Source: JAKACA01 sp050010115
Lineage (GTDB): Bacteria; Actinomycetota; Acidimicrobiia; Acidimicrobiales; Bog-793
DNA length: 45,120 nucleotides
Assembly (NCBI GenBank): GCA_050010115.1
Contig: JBEKLQ010000062.1
Coordinates: forward strand, 1-45,120
Direction of reading: 5' to 3'
Shown: in pieces, positions 16,564-24,251 of the stretch
Layout: every line of letters starts with the position of its first letter
Position numbering within the stretch: position 1 is the first letter of the stretch
Made by a program: the position numbers and the translations under genes
The notes under the pieces: model-generated
Databases searched by the model: none
Seen by the model: only the letters and a program-made list of their open reading frames with translations
Told to the model about the DNA's origin: nothing

Positions 16564-17327
16564 CGCAGCATCCGAGCCACTGCCGAGGCCGCCCCAAAAC
16601 CATTGTCGATCCCGACGACCGTCACTCCCGCCGCGCACGACGCGTGCATGGCCAGCAGGGCCGTGACACCCTCGAGGCCGGCGCCGTACCCGGCACTCGT
16701 CGGGACGGCGATCACCGGAGCCGGCGTCAGGCCACCCACCAAGCTCGCAAGCGCCCCCTCCATGCCGGCGATCACGATCACGACGTCCGCCTCGGCGAGG
16801 TCGTCGAAGGAAGCGAGGATACGGTGGACCCCTGCGACGCCGCAGTCGGTCAGCACAGCAGGCCGGAACCCGTAGGCGTGCAAGGTTGCCACGCACTCGT
16901 CAGACACCGGCTCGTCGGCCGTGCCGGCAGAGCACACCAGGATGCGCCCTGGCCTCGGCTCGCGCGGGCGCCAGCACACCGTCGATCGGCGCCCGTCCTC
17001 CTCAGCCAGGGCGATCGGGGGCACCGACTCGCCTCCGGGAGACCGCTCGAGCGCAGCCGTGGCCTGAGCAGCAGTCGCCCGGGTCAAAAGGACCGGACCG
17101 CCGCCGCTGTCGAGCAGCTCGGCCACGATCCCGGCGCACTGCGCTGCTGTCTTGCCCGGACCGTAGACCGCTTCCACCATCCCCTGGCGCAGCGCCCGGT
17201 GCCCGTCGACCTTGGCGTAGCCAAGATCGGCGAACGGCAACCGCCGCAGCCGGGACACCGCCTCGTCGGGCGTGCAGGCCCCAGTCTGGATGTCGTCCAC
17301 CAGTCGTCGCACGTCGAGCTCGTCCAT
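16560..17327 (-). CDS. larB: nickel-pincer cofactor biosynthesis protein LarB
   Basis: LarB carboxylates and hydrolyses nicotinic acid adenine dinucleotide, the first step of the Ni-pincer cofactor route. The 255-residue protein has a short helical N-terminus and an AIR-carboxylase-like C-terminal domain. Motifs are GYAKVDGHRALRQGMVEAVYGPGKT, ILVCSAGTADEPVSDE, DCGVAGVHR, VIVIAGMEGALASLVGGL, PTSAGYGAGLEGVTALLAMHASCAAG and VVGIDNGFGAA. The Cys in HASCAAG corresponds to the catalytic Cys of the family. ATG 17327 was preferred; an in-frame GTG at 17336 is also possible. The gene is coupled to larC (ATGA) and divergent from pheA, with 21 bp between start codons. Confidence 0.93.
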   Translation of the reverse strand: MDELDVRRLVDDIQTGACTPDEAVSRLRRLPFADLGYAKVDGHRALRQGMVEAVYGPGKTAAQCAGIVAELLDSGGGPVLLTRATAAQATAALERSPGGESVPPIALAEEDGRRSTVCWRPREPRPGRILVCSAGTADEPVSDECVATLHAYGFRPAVLTDCGVAGVHRILASFDDLAEADVVIVIAGMEGALASLVGGLTPAPVIAVPTSAGYGAGLEGVTALLAMHASCAAGVTVVGIDNGFGAASAVARMLR

Positions 17328-17334
17328 CGCGCTC

Positions 17335-17342
17335 ACTATCCT
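17335..17342. promoter_or_regulatory. overlapping divergent -10-like hexamers for larB and pheA
   Basis: Only 21 bp separate the two start codons. On the plus strand TATCCT (17337-17342) lies six bases before the pheA ATG. On the minus strand GATAGT (17335-17340) lies seven bases before the larB ATG. Both would give leaderless transcripts, and the two polymerase sites would overlap almost completely. Confidence 0.45.
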
Positions 17343-17348
17343 GCCCGC

Positions 17349-18311
17349 ATGCAACGGGCGCCGCGGTCGGAAGAGGTTACGTCGTGGTCGACGATCGCGT
17401 TTCTCGGCCCGCCGGGCACCTTCAGCGAGGAGGCGCTGCTCGCCCAGCAGGGGCTTGACGGCGCCGGGCTCGTCCCGTTCCCCACGATCACCGAGGTGCT
17501 CACGGCGGTCGATGCGGGGGAGGTGGAGGCGGGTTTCGTGCCGATTGAGAACTCGATCGAGGGGACCGTGCCGGTCACTCTCGACCATCTCGTGTTCGAG
17601 TCCGAGCTGTTGATCCAAGCCGAAGCCGTGCTGGACATCCACCTGCACCTGCTGGCGCCCCCGGGCACGAGTGTCGCGGATGTGCGCCGAGTCGTGTCGT
17701 TCCCGCATGCGAGCGCCCAGTGCCGGCGGTTCGTCCGCGATGTGTTGGGGGGCGCCGAGGTCGTGGCGTCGAACTCGACCGCTGAGGCAGCCCGGCTGGT
17801 GGGAGAGGAACGGTCACCGGGGACGGCGGCGATCGCCCCGATGCTGTCGGGGCGCTTGTACGGCCTCGAAGCGATCGCCGAGCAGATCGAGGACTTCGGC
17901 GAGAACCAGACGCGCTTCGTGCTCGTGGCACCCGGTCGAGTGCCGGGGCCGACGGGCCATGACCGGACGAGCATCGTCTGTTTCCAGCAGGCCGACCGGC
18001 CGGGCAGCCTGCACGAGATCCTCTCCCACTTCTCGGCAAGGAGCCTGAACCTCACCAAGATCGAATCCCGACCGACCAAGCAGGGTCTCGGAGACTACTG
18101 CTTCGTGATCGACCTCGAAGGCCACATCGCAGATGAGGTGGTAGGCGACTGCCTGAAGGAGCTGCACTTGAGCCTGGCTGCCCTGAAGTTCCTCGGCTCG
18201 TACCCGGCCGCCGGGGCCCATGGGCCCCAGGTCCGAGAAGCCGCCTCGCTCCGGCGGCAGGAGGCCGAGGCGTGGCTCGGCTCGCTCCGCGGGCAAGTCA
18301 CCCGAGGCTGA
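17349..18311 (+). CDS. pheA: prephenate dehydratase
   Basis: Converts prephenate to phenylpyruvate in phenylalanine synthesis. The 320-residue protein has a type-II periplasmic-binding-like catalytic domain, from AFLGPPGTFSEEALLAQ through VPIENSIEGTVPVTLDHL to ENQTRFVLV with the catalytic Thr-Arg-Phe. A regulatory ACT domain follows (IVCFQQADRPGSLHEIL, NLTKIESRPTKQGLGDYCF), with the ESRP motif of the phenylalanine-binding site. ATG 17349 is the only in-frame start near the conserved N-terminus. The leaderless arrangement upstream is described with the larB/pheA promoter. No chorismate mutase domain is fused, as is usual in actinobacteria. Confidence 0.95.
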   Translation: MQRAPRSEEVTSWSTIAFLGPPGTFSEEALLAQQGLDGAGLVPFPTITEVLTAVDAGEVEAGFVPIENSIEGTVPVTLDHLVFESELLIQAEAVLDIHLHLLAPPGTSVADVRRVVSFPHASAQCRRFVRDVLGGAEVVASNSTAEAARLVGEERSPGTAAIAPMLSGRLYGLEAIAEQIEDFGENQTRFVLVAPGRVPGPTGHDRTSIVCFQQADRPGSLHEILSHFSARSLNLTKIESRPTKQGLGDYCFVIDLEGHIADEVVGDCLKELHLSLAALKFLGSYPAAGAHGPQVREAASLRRQEAEAWLGSLRGQVTRG

Positions 18312-18397
18312 CTCGCCATCGTGAGGCGCCCGGTTCGGTCCCGTATCGTTGGGATGCGTCTGGGCCCCTGCGTGGCCTCGGGATGGCGCCGAACGAC

Positions 18398-18403
18398 TAG
18401 CTT
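18398..18403 (+). promoter_or_regulatory. putative -10 element of a leaderless M16 peptidase promoter
   Basis: TAGCTT (TAnnnT) is followed by eight bases and the ATG at 18412. No Shine-Dalgarno sequence is visible between them. Confidence 0.45.
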
Positions 18404-18411
18404 TCACGCTG

Positions 18412-19710
18412 ATGAAAGCTGGGGCTGTCCTCTCCGACGTCGAGCGCACCACGCTTTCCAACGGGCTCAGGTTGCTCGTGGCTCCCGACCGCTCCACTCC
18501 GTTCGTCGCGGTTGCCGTCGTCTACGACGTCGGATTCCGGTCGGAGCCGGAGGGACGGACGGGATTCGCCCACCTCTTCGAGCACCTCATGTTCCAAGGC
18601 TCGGCCCATGTCGCCAAGGTCGAGCACGTGCAGCTCGTCGAAGGTGCCGGCGGGGTGATGAACGGGAGCACGATGGCCGACCTCACCGTCTACTACGAAG
18701 CGCTCCCCTCCGGGGGGCTCGAGCTCGCCCTGTGGCTGGAAGCCGACCGGATGGCCGATCTCGTGCTCAACGAGGAGAACCTCCGCAACCAGGTCTCGGT
18801 CGTCGAAGAAGAGATCAAGGTCAACGTCCTCAACCGGCCGTACGGCGGCTTCCCCTGGATCCCCCTCCCGGGACTCGCCTTTGACACCTATCCGAACGCT
18901 CACAACGGCTACGGCGACTTCGCTCATCTCGAGGATGCGACGCTCGATGACGCCGCGGACTTCTATGACCGGTACTACGCGCCGTCGAACGCCGTGCTGG
19001 TTGTCGCCGGAGACTGTGTGGCCAAAGAGGTGGTCGAGCTCGCAGATCGGCACTTCGGCAGGATCAGGGAACGTGGCGCCCCTGCCCGCAGGTCGTTTGC
19101 CGAGCCGCGCCTGTCGAAGGAGCGTCGGAAGCTTGTCGAGGATCCGCTCATCCCGCAGCCCGCCTTCGCCGTCGGTTACCGGGTTCCAGACCCGATCTCG
19201 GCTTTGGAGGAGTACGTCCCCTATGTGGTGCTCGCGAACCTGCTCTCCGAAGGCGACGCGAGCCGCCTCCGGTCACGCCTCGTGCATCGCGACCGTACCG
19301 TCACGGATCTCGCCTGCCAGCTGGGGCTGTTCGGCGGCGACGCATTCATTATGCGTGACCCCCTGCTGTTCCAGATCATCGTGTTCCACACCGGCGTCGC
19401 CGGCACCGAGGCGCTGCTCTCAGTAGTCGATGAGGAGCTCGAGCGCCTCGCGACCGAAGGCCCCGAATCCGACGAGCTCGTGCGCGTGTCAGCGTCGGCG
19501 GCGGCGGACCACTGGCGCGGGCTCGACCCGGTGCTGAACCGAGCGCTTTCGTTCGCCGGCACCGAAGTGATCCACGGCCGAGCGGAGCTCGTCGGCGAAC
19601 TCCCCGGAATGCTGGCGGCCGTCGGTCCGAGAGCGGTATCGGCTGCAGCGGCAGATCTCCTCGGCCAGCACCGCGCGACCCTCGAGCTGCGCCCAGTGGG
19701 CCACTCATGA
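18412..19710 (+). CDS. M16 family zinc metallopeptidase, catalytic subunit
   Basis: A pitrilysin-type peptidase of about 432 residues. The inverted zinc motif HLFEH (54-58) is intact in GFAHLFEHLMFQGS, with the downstream Glu in SVVEEEIKVN (about 132-134), so it should be catalytically competent. The expected second, non-catalytic M16 half follows (FYDRYYAPSNAVLVVAGD...). It pairs with the next gene, which lacks the zinc motif; bacterial M16B enzymes often work as such active/inactive heterodimers (family knowledge). ATG 18412 was chosen because homology begins there and a TAGCTT element lies upstream; the open frame extends 21 codons further. The stop overlaps the next ATG by 4 bp. It may trim peptides or processing intermediates; the substrate is not readable. 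Confidence 0.92.
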   Translation: MKAGAVLSDVERTTLSNGLRLLVAPDRSTPFVAVAVVYDVGFRSEPEGRTGFAHLFEHLMFQGSAHVAKVEHVQLVEGAGGVMNGSTMADLTVYYEALPSGGLELALWLEADRMADLVLNEENLRNQVSVVEEEIKVNVLNRPYGGFPWIPLPGLAFDTYPNAHNGYGDFAHLEDATLDDAADFYDRYYAPSNAVLVVAGDCVAKEVVELADRHFGRIRERGAPARRSFAEPRLSKERRKLVEDPLIPQPAFAVGYRVPDPISALEEYVPYVVLANLLSEGDASRLRSRLVHRDRTVTDLACQLGLFGGDAFIMRDPLLFQIIVFHTGVAGTEALLSVVDEELERLATEGPESDELVRVSASAAADHWRGLDPVLNRALSFAGTEVIHGRAELVGELPGMLAAVGPRAVSAAAADLLGQHRATLELRPVGHS

Positions 19711-21116
19711 CCCCGGCGCCGTCTGCCCGCGGTTCCGCCGGGCGGAAACCTGGTCGTGACGGGACTGTCGAGGCAGCTCCCCGTCCCTCTCTCCGTCCGC
19801 TCCGCGCCGTTCGCGTCACTGGTGTCGTCGAGGACCGCCTCCCCGGCGGGTTGCAGGTCCTCGCCGCCCGGCGGCCTGGCATCCCCATGGTCGAGCTCCG
19901 GCTGGGGTTTCGGCTGCCCGGGAACCTCATCGGGAGGCCCGCCGCCACGACAGTGCTATCGGAGTCGCTGCTCGCCGGCACCCTTCGGTACGACCGGGCA
20001 GGGCTCGCTTCCGCCGTGCAGCGCATCGGCGGCCGCCTTCAGGCGAGCGCTCACGGCGACTGGTTCGGAGTGTCAGGTTCTGTCCTTGCCGAGCATCTCC
20101 TCGAGATGCTCGAGCTCGTCGCGGAGGTGCTCGTCGGCGCTGCCTATCCGAGCCCAGAGGTGGCCGGCGACCGCGGTCGCGTGGCCGAGGAGATCCTCAT
20201 CGATCTCAGCAGGCCGGAGGTCCTTGTCCGCCAGGAGCTCCGGAGGCGACTGTATCCCGGTCACCCGTATGCTTCTGGGCTCCCGAGCCCGGGCGCAGTT
20301 CGGCACGTGACTGCCGCGCGTCTTCGCCGGGTGCACACCGAGGCCCTTGTGCCAGCCCTCGGCCACCTCGTGCTCGTGGGCGATCTCACTCCGAACCGAG
20401 CGGTCGCCGCCGCCTCCCGAGCTCTCGAGCCTTGGCTCTCGCGAGGCCACGCCGATCCCGGGCTGCCGCTCGCCCCCGTACCTGCCGTGCGTCTCGGCCC
20501 GCTGCAGCTGTTCGACCGTCCCGGCGCTGTGCAGAGCAACGTCCGCATCGCTCGACTCGCTCCAGGTCGCGATGATCCCCTGTGGCCGGCGACTGCCCTC
20601 GCAAACCTGATCTTCGGCGGGATGTTCACCTCACGCCTTGTCGAGAACCTCCGAGAACGGCACGGTTACACGTACTCGCCGCGGGCCAGGGTGGACCACG
20701 GTCGTGCCGGCTCCTCCCTCGTCATCGAGGCCGAGGTGGCTACGGCATCGACCGCCGCCTCGTTGATCGAGACCGGATACGAGCTCGGGCGGATCGCCAT
20801 CGGTGGGGTGACGGACTCGGAGTACGAGTCGGCGTTGCGTTACGCCCTTGGCACCCTCGCGTACCAGACGGCCACCCAAGCCGGGCTCGCCAGCACCCTC
20901 GCCAGCCTCGCGGTCGTGGGCCTCGATCCCGGGTACCTGACGCGGTACGCCGAGGCGCTGAGGAGGACGAGGCGGAGCGAGGTCGACGAAGCGGCACGCC
21001 GACTGTTCGCTCCGTCACAGATGGTGACTCTGGTGCTGGGCGACGTTGAGGCGATCGGCGGCACGATCGCCCTCGTCGAGGAGGTACAGCTCCGCCCGCT
21101 CTCGTCGCCGCGCTGA
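19707..21116 (+). CDS. M16 family peptidase-like protein, non-catalytic partner
   Basis: A 469-residue M16 homologue lacking the HxxEH zinc site: the equivalent region reads PAATTVLSESLLAGTLRYD. The C-terminal part keeps the RLVENLRERHGYTYSPRA sequence with the Arg/Tyr pair of the substrate-binding half, which identifies it as the inactive partner of an M16B heterodimer. It begins with a Ser/Arg/Pro-rich stretch of about 25 residues that is not conserved-looking, so the true start may be slightly downstream. ATG 19707 overlaps the stop of the catalytic subunit (ATGA), which strongly suggests fixed stoichiometry. A GC hairpin follows the stop directly. Confidence 0.9.
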   Translation: MTPAPSARGSAGRKPGRDGTVEAAPRPSLRPLRAVRVTGVVEDRLPGGLQVLAARRPGIPMVELRLGFRLPGNLIGRPAATTVLSESLLAGTLRYDRAGLASAVQRIGGRLQASAHGDWFGVSGSVLAEHLLEMLELVAEVLVGAAYPSPEVAGDRGRVAEEILIDLSRPEVLVRQELRRRLYPGHPYASGLPSPGAVRHVTAARLRRVHTEALVPALGHLVLVGDLTPNRAVAAASRALEPWLSRGHADPGLPLAPVPAVRLGPLQLFDRPGAVQSNVRIARLAPGRDDPLWPATALANLIFGGMFTSRLVENLRERHGYTYSPRARVDHGRAGSSLVIEAEVATASTAASLIETGYELGRIAIGGVTDSEYESALRYALGTLAYQTATQAGLASTLASLAVVGLDPGYLTRYAEALRRTRRSEVDEAARRLFAPSQMVTLVLGDVEAIGGTIALVEEVQLRPLSSPR

Positions 21117-21131
21117 CGCCGGTAGCCGGCG
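21117..21131 (+). terminator. GC hairpin right after the M16 pair
   Basis: CGCCGG-TAG-CCGGCG forms a 6-bp stem and 3-base loop starting at the base after the stop codon. There is no T tract. It is nearly identical to the hairpin at 14087-14101. Confidence 0.4.
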
Positions 21132-21375
21132 GAGCAGCACCTATCCGCCGAGCCTCTTACATCGTAAAGAGAACGTCATGCCTCCCAGGTTGACTTTGTG
21201 CGGAAACAGCGTCAAAGATGAAGGCTTCGTGGCACCGAGAGCTGCCGCGCCAAGAGTCCACGACGAGCATGATCTCGTCGGACTTTCGACATGCGGTCCG
21301 CTTTCGCCAGGCCAGGCTTCGTTCGGCTGAGTGCGATCGATCTGCGTCTGCTGCTTCGGGAGGTCACAACACACA

Positions 21376-21888
21376 ATGCTTCGTCGATCCCGTCTTGCCA
21401 TTTGCCTGGTCCTTGCGGTCTTAGCAGGACTCGTCGGGACTGGCATATCGGCGACGCTCAGCGCAACGGCGAGTGCAGCAGTGTCAGCGCGCCCTGACGC
21501 CAACAGCAACTGGACTGCCTGCAACGATAGTGCCGTGAAGTCGGCTCCGGGAGTGCTCTGGGAACGCATCAAAGAGGCAACCGAGAGCCACAGGGACCTC
21601 CCGGCGACCTTCTGGTCCAACATCGGGTATCGAGGGGACATCGCAAAGATCGTCTGCTACGAGAGCTCCTTCGACTGGCACGCAAGCAACGACGGGCAGT
21701 ACGGCTGGTACCAGATGTCGAAGTCGCTCATCTCGAGTGAAGGCGTCAGTTGGGACGAGTACTGGTACGGCAGCAAGACAGCCCCGGCTGGCTGGTACCA
21801 ATGCGTGGCAGGCGAGCTATATATCAAGAACCGTTATGGCACCCCGGCCGCCGCCTGGCAGCACGAGAAAGAGTACGGCTGGTACTGA
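21376..21888 (+). CDS. secreted lysozyme-fold (transglycosylase-like) protein
   Basis: A 170-residue exported protein. Residues 1-35 form a signal peptide (MLRRSRLAICLVLAVLAGLVG...ATASAA). The mature part contains CYESSFDWHASNDGQYGWYQM, which has the layout of the catalytic Glu and following Asn...Gly...Gln motif of the soluble lytic transglycosylase/lysozyme fold (E96). Its end, LYIKNRYGTPAAAWQHEKEYGWY, matches the YI..RYG.P..A..H....GWY ending of small secreted transglycosylase-like proteins of Gram-positives. It may cut or remodel peptidoglycan. ATG 21376 is preceded by GGGAGGT at good distance; a longer open frame upstream has no signal peptide. The 259 bp before the start hold no recognised gene and are less GC-rich; no riboswitch could be identified by eye. 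Confidence 0.72.
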   Translation: MLRRSRLAICLVLAVLAGLVGTGISATLSATASAAVSARPDANSNWTACNDSAVKSAPGVLWERIKEATESHRDLPATFWSNIGYRGDIAKIVCYESSFDWHASNDGQYGWYQMSKSLISSEGVSWDEYWYGSKTAPAGWYQCVAGELYIKNRYGTPAAAWQHEKEYGWY

Positions 21889-21961
21889 GCGCCGACGCGT
21901 ACGGGTTCGAGTTTCTCGGTCGCCTCGACAGCCCCCGTGGGCGCCGTTCTCAGGTCGCTGC

Positions 21962-24085
21962 TCAGATCTTTCCTGCGAAGGGCGACGACGAGTGCTGGCC
22001 GATCCATGCCGCCACCCCGTTCCCCACGCTCAGGTCGTAGCTGTCCGTGGCGAGGAGCGTCTCGGCCCCGCTCGGCAGGCTCACCCCGTAGAGCGCCGTG
22101 CCGGCGGCGGAGTACGTCGTCACGCCGATGTCGGTCGTCGAGAGCACAAGGGCGACGACGCTGCTCGGGTTGGCGATGTTCTTCACGCCGCCGCCCGTGA
22201 GGTTGATCCACGACGCCACCAAGCCGCTGGTGGTATCCGAGTACCACCCGTATGACCAGGCGACGTAGTTGCCGGCGATCCCGAGCCCGCTGACTAGGTC
22301 CACCGTGGCGCCGGAAGCCTTGAGCGGTGGGGCGATCTGTCGCGGCGACGTCGGCGAGCAGCCGGGCGCTGCCTCGTAGACGCCGCCGTCTTTCGCCACG
22401 TAGATCATCTCGGCTCCCGAGGCCCCGTTGCCCAAGGCATAGGCCACGTTCGTCGAGGGGAGTGCACAGCTGTGGGCCGTCGACACGTCGTAGAGGCTGA
22501 AGCTGCCTGTCGGCGTTTGGAGGAGGACGTAGCTGCCGGCGATACCCACCTGCGGCCCGGCCGTCGGACTGTAGGCCTCGCTGTAGGAGTAGTAGCCGGC
22601 CGCCGACGAGATCTGCGTGATCTTCCCCTTGTCGTCGAGGGCGAGGCCCATCGGGTCCGCCGCCGGCTGCTTCAGGTAGGTGCTGTATGCGATCTCGGAG
22701 CTGGCGTTCGAGAGGCTGAGGCCGAACGAGCTCGAGTCCGTCGAGACGAAGCCCGACTGGGCGAGCAGCGCCGACGTGCCGAGCGTGACGCCCTTCGCCG
22801 TGACGGTGATCGGGCGCGTGTAGATGCCGATGCCCGTCTTCGAGTTGTCCGCCCAGGCGACTGAGCTCGAGTTGAGGGAGACGTCAGCGGCGGCGAGCGG
22901 CGAGGTCGGGGCGCTTACGATCTGGCTCGGCTCCGTAGAGGTGTCAGCCAGGGCGAACAGCCCTCCCGCCGCCGAGGAGTTTTCGAGCCGGCCGTAGATG
23001 AAGTTGTCCCCGCTGGCGACGAGCCCGCCGTAATCCCCACCGGTCACCCGGGGCAGCGTGATGGCCACCGGGGTCCCGCCTTTCGCTGCTTCGCGCTCGA
23101 GTGTGCACGTCGTGCCCGTGCCGCAGTTCAGCCAAGCCGTGGCCTTCGGCGTGACCGCCGGGTAGCTGTACAGACCCGTCGGCAACGAGCCCGTGACCGC
23201 CGTGCCGCTCGGGAGCGGCAGGCGGACGATCTGGTAGATGCCCTTGGCGGAGTCGTACATCAAGCAGCCTGCGGCGTTCGTCGTCGCCGAGGGGCAGAAG
23301 TAGTCATTCCCGTCGGTGTTGGCGACAAGCGTCGTCACCTTGATGGGTGAGTACGTGACGTACTGGATCTCCGCGGCGGTCGTCTGGACGACGGCCCCGT
23401 CGGGTCCCGCCAGCACAGCACTGATCGCGCTCGAGAACGTCTTGAGGGTTGTCGTCTTCTTCGTGGCGATGTCGTAGGCCGACAGCGTCGTCCCCGACGA
23501 CAGGAGCCATCCAGTCGGCGTCGAGCCGAACCAAGTGGAACCAGAAGGAAGCGCAACCGACCCCGTGGCGCTCGTGGCGATGTCGCGGTAGTAGATCGAG
23601 TCGGCGGAGTGAGCGACGTACTCGACGGAGGCGATCGGCCCGGCGACGCTCGGTAGCTGGTTTGCCGTCCCCGGAGGGGAGAACGCCACGAGCGTCTTCT
23701 TGCCCGCCGGCACGACGTGGTCGGAGGCACCGTAGAGCAGGCCGTTGCCGAGCCGCGACTGCTGGCTGACGATGACGCCGCCGGACGAGGCGCCGAGCGC
23801 CTGGAACGAGGAGTAGAGCGAGCCCTTCTCACCCGCGTTGATCTGGACCGACGGGACGCCGCGGGGAAGGGCCGCCGGGCGACTGCTCGAGGCGGCGGCG
23901 GTGACCGGGCCCGCCAAAACGAGCACGGCGGCGCCGAGAGCGATCGGGGCGCTGTGGCGGATGACCCACCGCCGGCTCCTCCGCTCGGCGCTCCGGGCTC
24001 CGTCGACGCTCCGGCGAGCTTGCTCGTCGCGCCGCTCGGCCTCGAGCCCCCACGGGTCGTCCGATCGCGGCGAATGTCCCTGCAT
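21962..24085 (-). CDS. membrane-anchored beta-propeller-like surface protein, function unknown
   Basis: A 707-residue protein not assigned to a named family. The first 44 residues are Arg-rich and cytoplasmic; one membrane helix follows (HSAPIALGAAVLVLAGPVTAAA, 44-66). The outer part is rich in Ser, Thr, Gly and Ala and is made of many short beta-type segments ending in patterns such as GSVALPSG, YDIATKK and YDVSTAH, as in TolB/WD-like propellers. Two Cys-containing segments (CPSATTNAAGC, CGTGTTC) could form disulphides. The start was placed at ATG 24085; an upstream GTG is also in frame. The gene is divergent from the ligase gene at 24252. It may be a sensor or binding platform; this is inference from fold-like features only. 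Confidence 0.65.
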   Translation of the reverse strand: MQGHSPRSDDPWGLEAERRDEQARRSVDGARSAERRSRRWVIRHSAPIALGAAVLVLAGPVTAAASSSRPAALPRGVPSVQINAGEKGSLYSSFQALGASSGGVIVSQQSRLGNGLLYGASDHVVPAGKKTLVAFSPPGTANQLPSVAGPIASVEYVAHSADSIYYRDIATSATGSVALPSGSTWFGSTPTGWLLSSGTTLSAYDIATKKTTTLKTFSSAISAVLAGPDGAVVQTTAAEIQYVTYSPIKVTTLVANTDGNDYFCPSATTNAAGCLMYDSAKGIYQIVRLPLPSGTAVTGSLPTGLYSYPAVTPKATAWLNCGTGTTCTLEREAAKGGTPVAITLPRVTGGDYGGLVASGDNFIYGRLENSSAAGGLFALADTSTEPSQIVSAPTSPLAAADVSLNSSSVAWADNSKTGIGIYTRPITVTAKGVTLGTSALLAQSGFVSTDSSSFGLSLSNASSEIAYSTYLKQPAADPMGLALDDKGKITQISSAAGYYSYSEAYSPTAGPQVGIAGSYVLLQTPTGSFSLYDVSTAHSCALPSTNVAYALGNGASGAEMIYVAKDGGVYEAAPGCSPTSPRQIAPPLKASGATVDLVSGLGIAGNYVAWSYGWYSDTTSGLVASWINLTGGGVKNIANPSSVVALVLSTTDIGVTTYSAAGTALYGVSLPSGAETLLATDSYDLSVGNGVAAWIGQHSSSPFAGKI

Positions 24086-24251
24086 AGTGTCGTATCCCCG
24101 CACGGTGTTACCCCTCCACTCGACGCAACTGGCGACAGTTCGCCGGACCACGCTCGAAAACGCCCGCGCTCGGCGGTCCCGAGGCTAGTGGCATGCCGGA
24201 TCGGGCGCCAGCCAACCCCTGCTGCCGGGCAGGCTGGGCCAGACTGGGCCG

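Noticed and set aside
21117..21375. Possible cyclic-di-AMP or other riboswitch before the secreted lysozyme-fold gene
   Set aside because: Such leaders are common before wall hydrolases in actinobacteria, but no conserved ydaO-type core could be matched by eye.
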